Of a stretch of 64,000 nt of DNA, positions 9,589-18,125 are shown piece by piece (position 1 is the first letter of the stretch; each line of letters opens with the position of its first letter). This DNA comes from Mesorhizobium sp. Its GTDB lineage: Bacteria > Pseudomonadota > Alphaproteobacteria > Rhizobiales > Rhizobiaceae. The notes under the pieces are model-generated. The model was not told where the DNA came from, made no database searches, and was given only the letters and a program-made list of their open reading frames with translations. Location of the stretch: assembly GCA_004020875.1 (NCBI GenBank), contig SAPZ01000008.1:186001-250000 (forward strand), in the 5' to 3' direction. The translations under genes were made by a program, and so were the position numbers.

Positions 9589-10538
9589 TGGGTCAAATAG
9601 GCGAGGTCCAGGCACCGGTTGCGACACGCGACGCGCTCGCCCGTGGCCGGTTGCGGGCTTCACTGGTGCCGGACCTGCTGGTCGAGGCGCGGCGCATCGT
9701 CAACACGGTGATCGCCGGCTGGCACGGCCGCCGCAAACGCGGAATCGGCGAGAATTTCTGGCAATTCCGGCCCTATGTCGAAGGCGATTCCTCGCGCATC
9801 GACTGGCGCCGCTCGGCCAGAGACGACCATACTTATGTGCGCGACCGCGAATGGGAAGCCGCGCACACCGTCTGGCTCTGGGCCGATCCCTCGCCTTCCA
9901 TGCTCTACAAATCCACCGGCGCGGGCGTTTCCAAAGAATCGCGCGCGCTGGTGCTGGCGCTCGCCTTGGCCGAGCTTTTGTCGCGCAGTGGCGAGCGCAT
10001 CGCCTGGCCGGGCCTGACCGACCCGTTCACCGCACGCAACGGCGCCGAGCGCATCGCTGCCCAGTTGAGCCACGCCGCCGCGCTGCCTGCCAAACCCGAC
10101 CTGTCGGCCATCCGCCGCTTCTGCGACATCGTGCTCGTCAGCGATTTCCTCGACCCGGTCGAGGAAACCATGACCTGGCTCGAGGTGCTCGCTCGCCACG
10201 GCGTGCGCGCGCATCTTATCGAGGTCGCCGACCCGGCCGAGGAAACCTTCCCCTATGCCGGCCGCACCGAGTTCACCGATCCGGAGACTGGCGACAAGCT
10301 GACCGCCGGCCGCGCCGAGATGCTGGCCGAGGAATACCGCCTGCTTTACCGGGTCCGCCGCGAGGAGCTGGCTGCATGGTGCAAGCGTCTCGGCTGGAGC
10401 TTTACGGTCAACCACACGGACCGTCTCGCTTCCGAAGCGCTGGTGCGCGTCCACATGGCAATGACCGCCGACGGCAGTCATGCAGGGCCGACCGATAAAG
10501 GTCATGCCCCGCAGGCCACTGGAAAGGCCGTCGCATGA
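9588..10538 (+). CDS. DUF58 family protein, MoxR partner
   Basis: A 316-residue protein with the DUF58 signature RKRGIGENFWQFRPYVEGDS followed by SRIDWRRSARDD (residues 46-78) and a VWA-like region beginning with TVWLWADPSPSM. In known operons this protein is encoded next to MoxR and serves as its VWA-type client. No membrane segment is evident, so it is cytoplasmic or peripheral. It overlaps moxR by one base and the next gene by four bases (ATGA at 10535). The precise process served by this operon in rhizobia is not established. Confidence 0.9.
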
Positions 10539-13354
10539 GCTGGCTGCCGCTTTCCTTCGGGGCGCCCATGGTGCTGTGGGGCCTTCTGGCGCTGCCGGTG
10601 ATCTGGTGGCTGCTCAGGCTCACCCCGCCCAAGCCGCAGACCGAAGTTTTTCCGCCGCTCAAGATCCTGGCCCGCGTCCTCAGACGCGAGGAGACCCCGC
10701 AGCAAAGCCCGTGGTGGCTGACGCTGCTTCGGCTGCTCATGGCCGCGCTTGTGGTGATGGCGCTGGCCGAGCCGGTCTTCAATCCGCGCGAAAAGCTGCC
10801 GGCGGAAGGTTCCGCCCTGGCGCTTGTCATCGATAACAGCTGGGCAAGCGCCGCCGACTGGGGCAAGCGCGTCGCCACCGCCGAGCGGCTGATCGCCGAC
10901 GCCGGATCGAACGGCGTGCCGATCGTCATCGCCTTCACCGCCGAAAAGCCCAACGCCGAGATCGGCCCCTTCGATGCCTCGGCCGCGCTCGACCATCTGC
11001 GCGCCGCCAAGCCACGACCGATCCCGACCGACAGGCCCGCGGTTTATGCCCGCGTCGCCGCCGCGCTGGAGCGCCTGCCCGGCGCCAGCGTTGCGGTGCT
11101 CGCCGATGGGCTTGCCGCCAAAGGCGACGAGGCGGCGTTCAACACGCTGCTCGACAGGAACGCGAAGCGGCTGGTCTGGGCAACGTCCGACCGGCCCTCG
11201 GTGACTGGCCTGATCAGCGCCGAGAACCAGGTCGACGGTTTCGCTTTGACCGCCATTCGCGCGCCGGGCAATCCGGCGCCGGCGCAGGTCACCGCGGGCG
11301 CCTTTGACGACAAGGGCCGCCGCATCGCCGATGCGACGCTGACCTTCTCGCCCGGCGAAGCCGCCGCCACGGCGACGATGGCGGTTCCATTCGAGCTGCG
11401 CAACGATTTCGCCTCGATCGCGCTCGACGGCGAGCACCAGGCCGGCGCCGTGCGTGTGCTGGACGAGAGCTCCAAAAGACGTCGCGTCGGCCTTCTGTCG
11501 CAGGCCGAGGCCGACCAGGCGCAGCCGCTACTGTCGGCGCTCTACTATATCCGCCGCGCATTGCAGCCCTTTGCCGACCTGGTCGAACCCTCGAGCGCCG
11601 ACCTCGCCGACGCCATTCCGCAGCTCCTCGACCAGAAGCCGGCGATGATCATCATGGCCGATGTCGGCACCATCCCGGAGCAGGTCAGGCAGCGTCTGGT
11701 GGAATGGGTCGACAAGGGCGGCACCCTGGTGCGTTTTGCCGGCCCGCGTCTTGCCGCGGCCGGCAATGACGATGACCTCCTGCCGGTCCGGCTTCGCAGC
11801 GGCGAGCGCGCGCTTGGCGGCGCGCTGTCCTGGACGACACCGCAGGCGGTCACCGAATTCCCGAAGAACGGTCCCTTCGCCGATCTTTCCCCACCCTCCG
11901 AGGTGACGGTCAGCCGGCAGGTTCTGGCCGAGCCGACGCCCGACATCGTCGAGCGCACCTGGGCCACGCTTGCCGACGGCACGCCGCTGGTGACGGGCAT
12001 GAAAAAGGACAAGGGTACTCTGGTGCTCTTCCATGTCACGCCCGAGGCGACTTGGTCGAACCTGCCGATCTCCGGCACTTTCGTCGAGATGCTGCGGCGC
12101 GTCGTGCAGCTGTCGCGCAACCAGGGCGCGGCGATCGCCAATGCCGAATCCACCGCCGCTTCGCTGGCACCGTACCGCATGATCGGCGCCGACGGCATGC
12201 TCACACCCCCCTCGCCCGATGCCCGCCCGCTGGTGCCCGGCGCCGGTCCGATGCCGGTGACACTGGAAAATCCGCCCGGCCTTTACGGCTCCGAGACAGG
12301 TGTGTTCGCGCATAATCTCCTGGACGCGTCGAGCACCTTCGCGCCGCTGGTCCGCCCGCAGGTTTCGCTTCCGGTGACCGCCATCCCCTATGCCTTCGAC
12401 GAATCGGAAAACCTCAAGGGGCCGCTGGTCGTCGTCGCGCTGCTGTTGATGGCGCTCGACACCTTGGCCGTGTTCTGGATGGGCGGCCTGCTGGCGCGCC
12501 GGCCACGCCGCGCGGCCGTGGCTGCCACAGCCGCCGTTCTGGTCATTCTGGGCGGCCTCTTCGGCCACGCCGATCTGGCCCGCGCCGACGATTCGAAGCC
12601 GGGCGACGCTCAGGCGATCGACGACATTTCGAAGACCCGCATCGCCTATGTGATCACCGGCGAGCCCGGCGTCGATTCGATCAGCCGCGCCGGTCTTGAA
12701 GGCCTGACCCGTTTCCTGATCGAGAAAACCGCGCTCGAGCCCGGCCCGCCGGCCGGCGTCGACATCGCCAAGGACGAGCTGTCCTTCTTCCCGCTCATTT
12801 ATTGGCCGATCGATGCGTCGGCGCCGATGCCCAGCCAGGCGGCGATCGCCCGCATCGATGCCTATATGCAGCAGGGCGGCACGGTTCTGTTCGATACGCG
12901 CGACCAGTTTTCCAATGGCATCGGCGCTGGCTCGGCAAGCCCTGCCACCGAGCGGTTGCGAGATATCCTCGCCAATCTCAACGTGCCGCCGTTGGAGCCG
13001 GTGCCTTCGGACCACGTGCTGACCAAATCCTTCTTCATCCTTCCGGAATTCCCCGGCCGCTTCAGCGGCAGCCCCCTGTGGGTCGAGGCCTCGCTCGACG
13101 CCAGCAACACCGAGAATCGCCCCGTGCGCACCGGCGACGGCGTCTCGCCGATCATGATCACCGCCAATGATTTCGCCGGCGCCTGGGCGGTCGACGAGAA
13201 CGGCGATCCGATGCTGCCGACCGTGCCGCCGGACCCAATGCAGCGTGTCTATGCGCTGCGCGCCGGCGTCAACATCATGATGTACATGCTGACCGGCAAC
13301 TACAAATCCGACCAGGTGCACGTGCCCGTTCTGCTCGAACGGCTGGGGCAGTAG
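10535..13354 (+). CDS. Membrane protein with BatA N-terminus and C-terminal DUF4159
   Basis: A 939-residue protein. Order of parts: N-terminal aerotolerance-regulator (BatA) domain with two membrane segments (about 8-28 and 62-80), a degenerate VWA-like domain beginning ALVIDNSW near 92 in which the MIDAS DxSxS is not intact, a long middle region, two further membrane segments around 630-685 (VVVALLLMALDTLAVFWMGG and the Ala-rich one after it), and a C-terminal DUF4159 domain (about 700-935) with a Rossmann-like QGGTVLFDTRDQ core. DUF4159 resembles class I glutamine-amidotransferase folds. Coupled to DUF58 and followed after three bases by another VWA protein, so all four genes form one operon. 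Confidence 0.85.
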   Translation: MSWLPLSFGAPMVLWGLLALPVIWWLLRLTPPKPQTEVFPPLKILARVLRREETPQQSPWWLTLLRLLMAALVVMALAEPVFNPREKLPAEGSALALVIDNSWASAADWGKRVATAERLIADAGSNGVPIVIAFTAEKPNAEIGPFDASAALDHLRAAKPRPIPTDRPAVYARVAAALERLPGASVAVLADGLAAKGDEAAFNTLLDRNAKRLVWATSDRPSVTGLISAENQVDGFALTAIRAPGNPAPAQVTAGAFDDKGRRIADATLTFSPGEAAATATMAVPFELRNDFASIALDGEHQAGAVRVLDESSKRRRVGLLSQAEADQAQPLLSALYYIRRALQPFADLVEPSSADLADAIPQLLDQKPAMIIMADVGTIPEQVRQRLVEWVDKGGTLVRFAGPRLAAAGNDDDLLPVRLRSGERALGGALSWTTPQAVTEFPKNGPFADLSPPSEVTVSRQVLAEPTPDIVERTWATLADGTPLVTGMKKDKGTLVLFHVTPEATWSNLPISGTFVEMLRRVVQLSRNQGAAIANAESTAASLAPYRMIGADGMLTPPSPDARPLVPGAGPMPVTLENPPGLYGSETGVFAHNLLDASSTFAPLVRPQVSLPVTAIPYAFDESENLKGPLVVVALLLMALDTLAVFWMGGLLARRPRRAAVAATAAVLVILGGLFGHADLARADDSKPGDAQAIDDISKTRIAYVITGEPGVDSISRAGLEGLTRFLIEKTALEPGPPAGVDIAKDELSFFPLIYWPIDASAPMPSQAAIARIDAYMQQGGTVLFDTRDQFSNGIGAGSASPATERLRDILANLNVPPLEPVPSDHVLTKSFFILPEFPGRFSGSPLWVEASLDASNTENRPVRTGDGVSPIMITANDFAGAWAVDENGDPMLPTVPPDPMQRVYALRAGVNIMMYMLTGNYKSDQVHVPVLLERLGQ

Positions 13355-13357
13355 CCC

Positions 13358-15445
13358 ATGAACTGGTCAATCTCCTTCGAGCCGCTCGTCTCCTGGCCAG
13401 TCTTCGGCCTGCTGTTCGTGCCGTTGCTGTTGCTTGCGCTGGTCGGCCTGTGGTTCCGCCAGCGCGGCTCGGCGCTGCGCTTCATCGCGCTGCTCGCGCT
13501 TGCAGCGGCTTTGCTCAACCCCGTGTTCCTCTCGGAGGAGCGCGAGGCGCTGAAGAGCATCGTTGCGCTTATCGTCGACCGCAGCCAGAGCCAGGATATC
13601 GGCGACCGCACCAAGCAGACCGACGAGGCGCTGGCCGGGATGCAGGAACGTCTCGGCCGCTTCAAGCAATTCGATGTCCGCGTTGTCGAGGCCGGCAAGT
13701 CGGAGGCCGCCGACGAGCTCACCGAGACCAGGCTGTTCAGCGCGCTGGAAGGCGCCTTCCGCGACGTGCCGCCGTCGCGCATCGGCGGCGCGATCATGAT
13801 CACCGACGGCGAGGTGCATGACGCACCCGGCGGAACGCCGGAATTCAACGCGCCGCTGCATGCGCTGATCACCGGCAGCGAGCATGAGAAGGACCGCCGT
13901 ATACGCTTCGAGAACGCGCCACGCTTTGGTCTCGTAGGCAAGCCGCTCGATATGAGCTACCGAGTCATTTCGACGGAAGGCAATGGCGCCCCGGTGGATG
14001 TGCGGGTCTCGGTCAATGGCCAGCAGGTCTCGGTCGAGCACGCGACGGTCGGCCAGCCGATGAAGCTCTCGGTCACCATTCCCAACGCCGGCCGCAACAT
14101 CGTCCAGCTCGGCATCGACCGCGAGCCCGGCGAGCTGACGGACGCCAACAACCGGGCGATCGCCCTGGTCGACGGCATCCGCGAGAACCTGCGCGTGCTG
14201 CTGGTCTCCGGCGAGCCGCATGCCGGCGAGCGCACCTGGCGCAACCTTTTGAAGTCGGACGCGTCGGTCGATCTCGTCCACTTCACCATTCTGCGCCCGC
14301 CGGAAAAGCAGGATGGCACGCCCATCAACGAGCTGTCGCTGATTGCTTTCCCGACGCGCGAGCTGTTCGTCGAGAAGATCAAGGATTTCGACCTGATCAT
14401 CTTCGACCGCTACCAGCACCGCGACGTGCTGCCGATCCTCTATTACGACTACATCTCCGAATATGTCGAAAAGGGCGGCGCGCTGCTGATTGCCGCAGGC
14501 CCCGAATATGCCGGCGAGAACTCCATCGCTCGCACGCCGCTCAACGCCGCGCTGCCGGCCATGCCGACCGGCGAAGTGGTGGACAAGGCCTTCTATCCGC
14601 GCCTGACCGATCTCGGCCAGCGCCATCCGGTGACGCGTGGGCTCGACGGCTCGGCAAGCGAGCCGCCGCATTGGAGCCGCTGGTTCCGCACCATCGGCGT
14701 CAAGAATCCGGAAGGCGAAGTGGTGATGAAGGGCGCCGACGACCGCCCCCTGCTCCTGCTTGACCGCAAGGGCGAAGGCCGTGTCGGCATGCTGCTCTCC
14801 GACCAGGGCTGGCTGTGGGCGCGCGGCTTCGAGGGCGGCGGCCCGCATGTCCAGCTCTACCGGCGCATCGCCCATTGGCTCATGAAGGAGCCGGAACTGG
14901 AGGAGGAACGGCTGACCGCCGACGGCCGCGGCATGGTACTGGAGATCCGTCGCCAGACGATGAGCGACGATCCGGGTCCCGCCCAGGTGATCACGCCGTC
15001 TGGCAAGACGGTGACGGTGAAGCTCGAGAAAGCCGAGCCCGGCATATTCACTGGCAGCCTGCGGACCAGCGAGATCGGGCTTTACCAGATCGGCAATGGC
15101 GACTTGAACGCGCTTGCCCATGTCGGCCCGATCAACGCGCCGGAATTCTCCGACGTGATCTCGACCGAGGACAGGCTCAAGGCGCCGGCCGAGGCGACCG
15201 GCGGCAGCGTGCGGCGGCTGGCGCCATCATCCACGCTCGCCAATCTCGCCGGCGGCGTGACGCTGCCTTCGATCGTGCCAGTACGCTCCTCCGCGGCGGC
15301 CTCGGGCGACGACTGGATCGGCCTGCGCACCACCGACGACAGCACGCTCAAGGCCGTGTCGCGCGTGCCGCTGTTCGGCGGCTTCCTCGGGCTCGGGCTC
15401 TTGCTGCTCGCCATCGGCTCGATGTGGTACCGCGAGGGGCGGTGA
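13358..15445 (+). CDS. Membrane-anchored VWA protein with GATase1-like domain
   Basis: A 695-residue protein. Two N-terminal membrane helices (about 14-31 and 40-58) are followed by a VWA domain with an intact MIDAS motif DRSQS (D74-S78) and MITDGEV near 147, then beta-sandwich repeats, a glutamine-amidotransferase-like Rossmann domain (LRVLLVSGEPHAGERTW near 282 to GGALLIAAGPEYAG near 375), and a final membrane helix GGFLGLGLLLLAIGSMWY. The soluble bulk should face the periplasm. The intact MIDAS here contrasts with the degenerate one in the preceding protein, suggesting a paired complex. Last gene of the MoxR operon, followed by a hairpin repeat. Confidence 0.85.
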   Translation: MNWSISFEPLVSWPVFGLLFVPLLLLALVGLWFRQRGSALRFIALLALAAALLNPVFLSEEREALKSIVALIVDRSQSQDIGDRTKQTDEALAGMQERLGRFKQFDVRVVEAGKSEAADELTETRLFSALEGAFRDVPPSRIGGAIMITDGEVHDAPGGTPEFNAPLHALITGSEHEKDRRIRFENAPRFGLVGKPLDMSYRVISTEGNGAPVDVRVSVNGQQVSVEHATVGQPMKLSVTIPNAGRNIVQLGIDREPGELTDANNRAIALVDGIRENLRVLLVSGEPHAGERTWRNLLKSDASVDLVHFTILRPPEKQDGTPINELSLIAFPTRELFVEKIKDFDLIIFDRYQHRDVLPILYYDYISEYVEKGGALLIAAGPEYAGENSIARTPLNAALPAMPTGEVVDKAFYPRLTDLGQRHPVTRGLDGSASEPPHWSRWFRTIGVKNPEGEVVMKGADDRPLLLLDRKGEGRVGMLLSDQGWLWARGFEGGGPHVQLYRRIAHWLMKEPELEEERLTADGRGMVLEIRRQTMSDDPGPAQVITPSGKTVTVKLEKAEPGIFTGSLRTSEIGLYQIGNGDLNALAHVGPINAPEFSDVISTEDRLKAPAEATGGSVRRLAPSSTLANLAGGVTLPSIVPVRSSAAASGDDWIGLRTTDDSTLKAVSRVPLFGGFLGLGLLLLAIGSMWYREGR

Positions 15446-15451
15446 TCTTTT

Positions 15452-15478
15452 CCTTCTCCCCGTTTTGCGGGGAGAAGG
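15452..15478. repeat. Hairpin of a dispersed intergenic repeat / likely terminator
   Basis: CCTTCTCCCCG at 15452-15462 and its exact complement CGGGGAGAAGG at 15468-15478 flank TTTTG. The following bases (GTGCCCGAAGGCCGGATGAGG) and a second CTCTCCCC-containing segment before 15600 match the look of a family of repeats scattered between genes in Mesorhizobium-like genomes. It may also stop transcription from the MoxR operon and from the converging clpS. Confidence 0.55.
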
Positions 15479-15607
15479 TGCCCGAAGGCCGGATGAGGGT
15501 CGGCGCCCAAAAATCAGAATTCAGCGCTTGCCTTACCGCTCACCCTGCGCGGCCGGCAAGCCGGCCTCGCTGTCCCTCTCCCCGGAAACGGTGCGAGGGA
15601 TAAAGCC

Positions 15608-15913
15608 CTACTCTTCCGGTTCGACGGTGAACAGCAGCGGATAGCCCTTGGCCTTGCCGGCGTCGGTCGCCCGTGTCGCCTTGGTTTCCGCGACATCCTT
15701 GGTGAACACCGCGACCACACACACGCCACGCGTATGCGCAGTGATCATGACGCGGTGCGCCTGATCCTCGCTAAGCTTGAATTCGCCCTTGAGCACGGTC
15801 ACCACGAACTCGCGCGGCGTGAAATCGTCGTTGACCAGGATGACCTTGTAGAGCTTGGGCCGCTCTGTCTTCGGCTGAGTCTTGACGCGGGGTTTGATGA
15901 CGGTTTCGGGCAT
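15608..15913 (-). CDS. clpS: ATP-dependent Clp protease adaptor ClpS
   Basis: A 101-residue adaptor that delivers N-degron substrates to ClpAP. Seen: a flexible N-terminal tail rich in Lys and Pro, the family core YKVILVNDDFTPREFVV (near 26-42), the helix HRVMITAHTRG, and the terminal domain with AKGYPLLFTVEPEE. The Asn-Asp-Asp of VNDD and the Met-x2-Ala-His segment that form the N-degron pocket are present. I chose ATG 15913; an in-frame TTG at 15928 exists without a ribosome site. clpA is not adjacent within this window. It is convergent with the MoxR operon. Confidence 0.93.
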   Translation of the reverse strand: MPETVIKPRVKTQPKTERPKLYKVILVNDDFTPREFVVTVLKGEFKLSEDQAHRVMITAHTRGVCVVAVFTKDVAETKATRATDAGKAKGYPLLFTVEPEE

Positions 15914-16048
15914 CGGATCCAGCAGCAAGAGGAGTTTTGATCCTCGCTCTCATTTTGTCACGCAGGAAATCACACGTCCAATTGCGCGCACGGGTAACAT
16001 GGAGATGGACAATCGATCGACTTTATGTGGGGAAGCGCTGCCGGTGGG

Positions 16049-16393
16049 TCAACGGCCCTGGCGCCTGACGGGGGGGCGCACCGCGGTGCCCGACTTGCCG
16101 GACCCGGCGTCGCCGTCCATGCCCGAGCCGCGTTCCAGGAAAGCGAAGAATATCCAGCAGATCAGGCCGATCAGCGTTATGCCGGTCAGCACGAGCAGAA
16201 TCCAGGACTGCGCCGGCGTGATGTAGTCGAAGCTTGAAGAGATCAGCGGAGCGAACAGCTCTGGCTCGGTCCTGCCGCTGGCGGGATCCGGCACGGGGCT
16301 TGCGGTAAAGATGATCAGCGATCGCGCGGCCGCGGTGGCGATCAGGCCACCGAGTGTCAGCGAACGCATCAGGGACGAAAGCCGCTTCATCAT
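16049..16393 (-). CDS. Small membrane protein of unknown function
   Basis: A 114-residue protein with a hydrophobic N-terminus (about 9-30) and a clear membrane helix SWILLVLTGITLIGLICW (about 62-84), then a basic, glycine-rich tail. ATG 16393 has AGGA nine bases upstream; a second ATG follows immediately. Between the two hydrophobic parts lies a proline-rich segment with PDPASGRTEPELF. No family recognised. It is on the same strand as clpS, about 135 bases before it. Confidence 0.55.
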   Translation of the reverse strand: MMKRLSSLMRSLTLGGLIATAAARSLIIFTASPVPDPASGRTEPELFAPLISSSFDYITPAQSWILLVLTGITLIGLICWIFFAFLERGSGMDGDAGSGKSGTAVRPPVRRQGR

Positions 16394-16479
16394 GCGGATT
16401 GTCCTACAGCACCGGCATTGCAATCAGGTTAAGGATGACTCGGTGCGGCTGAAACCTGCCGGTTTCGGGCTCCTGCCGT

Positions 16480-16515
16480 AAAGAAGCCGCCCCGGCCGAA
16501 ATCGGCTGGAGCGGC
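16480..16515 (-). terminator. Terminator hairpin after the Ala/Lys-rich exported protein
   Basis: Read on the minus strand, GCCGCTCCAGCCGA pairs with TCGGCCGGGGCGGC across TT with one mismatch and one G-U pair, and is followed by TTCTTT. It lies about 30 bases after the stop at 16544, a good position for an intrinsic terminator. Confidence 0.6.
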
Positions 16516-16543
16516 CTCCGTCAAAATGGTGCCAAGCTCTGGA

Positions 16544-16825
16544 TCAGGGCTTCTTGGCAGCCGGCTTCGCAGCGGCGGGCTTGGCAGCCGGCGCCTTCTT
16601 CTTCGGAGCCGGGCACTTGTGCTTCTTGGTCGGCTTGCAGACCTTCTTGGTCGCTACCTTCTTCGGCGCAGGCTTGGCCGTCGCGTCAGCCGCCGGAGCG
16701 GTCGTGGTCGTCGTGGTGGACGCGGCCGGAGCAGCGGTCGTTGTGGCGGCGGCGTTGCCGAGAGCCGGCATCGAGAAGGCCAAGGCAACACCGAGGCCGA
16801 GAGCGGAGAGAAGGGACTTTTTCAT
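16544..16825 (-). CDS. Exported Ala/Lys/Pro-rich low-complexity protein
   Basis: A 93-residue protein with a signal peptide (MKKSLLSALGLGVALAFSMP, cleavage likely after ALGNA) followed by a Thr/Ala-rich spacer and a strongly basic tail built of AAKPAAKK-like units. One central segment contains two cysteines (KKVCKPTKKHKCP). Pairing of a signal peptide with a histone-H1-like tail is unusual; nucleic-acid, LPS or cell-wall binding in the periplasm would fit the charge, but that is inference. ATG 16825 has AGGAAG seven bases upstream, and the longer frame to 16867 lacks this. No known family. Confidence 0.65.
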   Translation of the reverse strand: MKKSLLSALGLGVALAFSMPALGNAAATTTAAPAASTTTTTTAPAADATAKPAPKKVATKKVCKPTKKHKCPAPKKKAPAAKPAAAKPAAKKP

Positions 16826-16863
16826 GGCTTGCTTCCTTTTTTGTGCGGGTCGGGACTCGAGCA

Positions 16864-17172
16864 TCACTGATCTGGGTCGACCGGTGTCACTCCAAGCAGC
16901 TTCAAAGCGTTTGCGAGCATCCGGATGCCCTGCGCCTGCTTCTTGTTGGCGCAGAACCGGTCTCCCTTTCTTTGCAGTGCTTTCGCCGCGGTGACCTGCG
17001 TTGCCGCGGCATGGGTTTCGAGGGCTTCGTCAACTTGACGGCTGAGATTGATGCAGCGCTCCGTCCGGGTGAGCGGCGGCGCGACCTTTGCGGAGGTAGA
17101 GGCACCGGCCGCTGCCGTGATGAGCGATATGCTGAGCAAAGCACCCGTCACGCTGATCCAGAACCTCTGCAT
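16864..17172 (-). CDS. Small exported helical protein of unknown function
   Basis: A 102-residue protein with a signal peptide (residues 1-24, ending AAAGASTSA) and a short helical mature domain. Two cysteines, in RCINLSRQVDEAL and RFCANKKQAQG, could form a disulfide between two helices, as in small periplasmic helical hairpins. ATG 17172 is the only start that keeps the signal peptide. It lies 38 bases upstream of the Ala/Lys-rich exported protein on the same strand, so the two may be co-expressed, and it is divergent from the two-component system. Confidence 0.6.
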   Translation of the reverse strand: MQRFWISVTGALLSISLITAAAGASTSAKVAPPLTRTERCINLSRQVDEALETHAAATQVTAAKALQRKGDRFCANKKQAQGIRMLANALKLLGVTPVDPDQ

Positions 17173-17408
17173 TGGTCTTGCCCGTTACTCCGGAAACTTG
17201 CGTCGCAGCCATCACCTGACCGCCACGGCATCGGTTATGGCCTTTAAATTTTTCACCAGTTTTTCCCGACTGTAGAATTTTGTTTCTGGATTGTTTCTGG
17301 GGAAGCCGGGCTGGCGCCGGTCGCGGCCACTGGCCAAGATGTGGCCCGAATTCTATCGTGTGGGTGGTCGGCCAAGAGATTGCTTGGCCAACAGATGACA
17401 GGGTTCCA

Positions 17409-18125
17409 GTGAAATCCGACGCACACATACTGATCGTCGACGATGACAAGGGCATACGCGACCTGCTGCAGGAGTTCTTCCAGAAGCGCGGTCTGCACAC
17501 CACGGTCGCCGGCGACGGCGCTGAGATGGAAGCGGTCCTGCGCCGCACCCCGGTTGACCTGATCGTTCTGGACGTGATGCTGCCGGGCAAAAGCGGGCTT
17601 GAGCTTTGCCGCGAGATCCGCGCCAACTACACGACGCCGATCATCATGCTGACCGCGGTCACCGAAACGACCGATCGCGTGGTGGGCCTCGAAATGGGCG
17701 CCGATGACTACGTGCCCAAGCCCTTCGATCCGCGCGAGCTTCTGGCCCGCATCCGCGCGGTGCTGAGACGCAACGGCAGCGCCGAGCCGCGCCGCCCGGC
17801 CGCCAAGCAGATCTATCACTTTGCCGGCTGGACGATGGACTGCGCGCGGCGGCGCCTGACGGCGCCCGACGACGTCCGCGTGGAGCTGACCATGGCGGAG
17901 TTCAACCTGCTGCAGACCTTCGTCAAGAGCGCGCAGCGCGTGCTCACCCGCGAGCAGCTGATCGAGCTGTCCGGCGGTGACACCGGCTATAGCTTCGACC
18001 GCAGTGTCGACATCCTGGTGAGCCGTCTGCGTCGCAAGATGGAAGACGATCCGAAGATGCCGAAACTGATTCTGACCGTGCGCAGCGGCGGCTATCAGTT
18101 CTTGCCCGAGACGACGTCCGAATGA
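17409..18125 (+). CDS. OmpR/PhoB-family response regulator
   Basis: A 238-residue regulator. Receiver domain (1-120): acidic pair DDD at 11-13, phosphorylatable Asp D55 in LIVLDVMLPG, conserved Thr in MLTA and Lys in PKPFD. Winged-helix DNA-binding domain (about 135-235) with LTMAEFNLLQTF and SVDILVSRLRRK. I chose GTG 17409 because it starts the protein directly at the receiver domain and yields the standard family length; the frame stays open to 17280 without receiver-like sequence. Its stop overlaps the histidine kinase start (ATGA), so kinase and regulator are a cognate pair. Stimulus and targets unknown. Confidence 0.9.
   Translation: MKSDAHILIVDDDKGIRDLLQEFFQKRGLHTTVAGDGAEMEAVLRRTPVDLIVLDVMLPGKSGLELCREIRANYTTPIIMLTAVTETTDRVVGLEMGADDYVPKPFDPRELLARIRAVLRRNGSAEPRRPAAKQIYHFAGWTMDCARRRLTAPDDVRVELTMAEFNLLQTFVKSAQRVLTREQLIELSGGDTGYSFDRSVDILVSRLRRKMEDDPKMPKLILTVRSGGYQFLPETTSE

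Noticed and set aside
11528-13321. Very long minus-strand open frame (597 codons) opposite the BatA/DUF4159 gene
   Set aside because: It mirrors the real gene in a high-GC region, has composition typical of antisense shadow frames (His/Arg/Gly/Asp-rich), and has no ribosome site or domain. The same applies to 13367-15121, 49307-50962 and 59182-60693.
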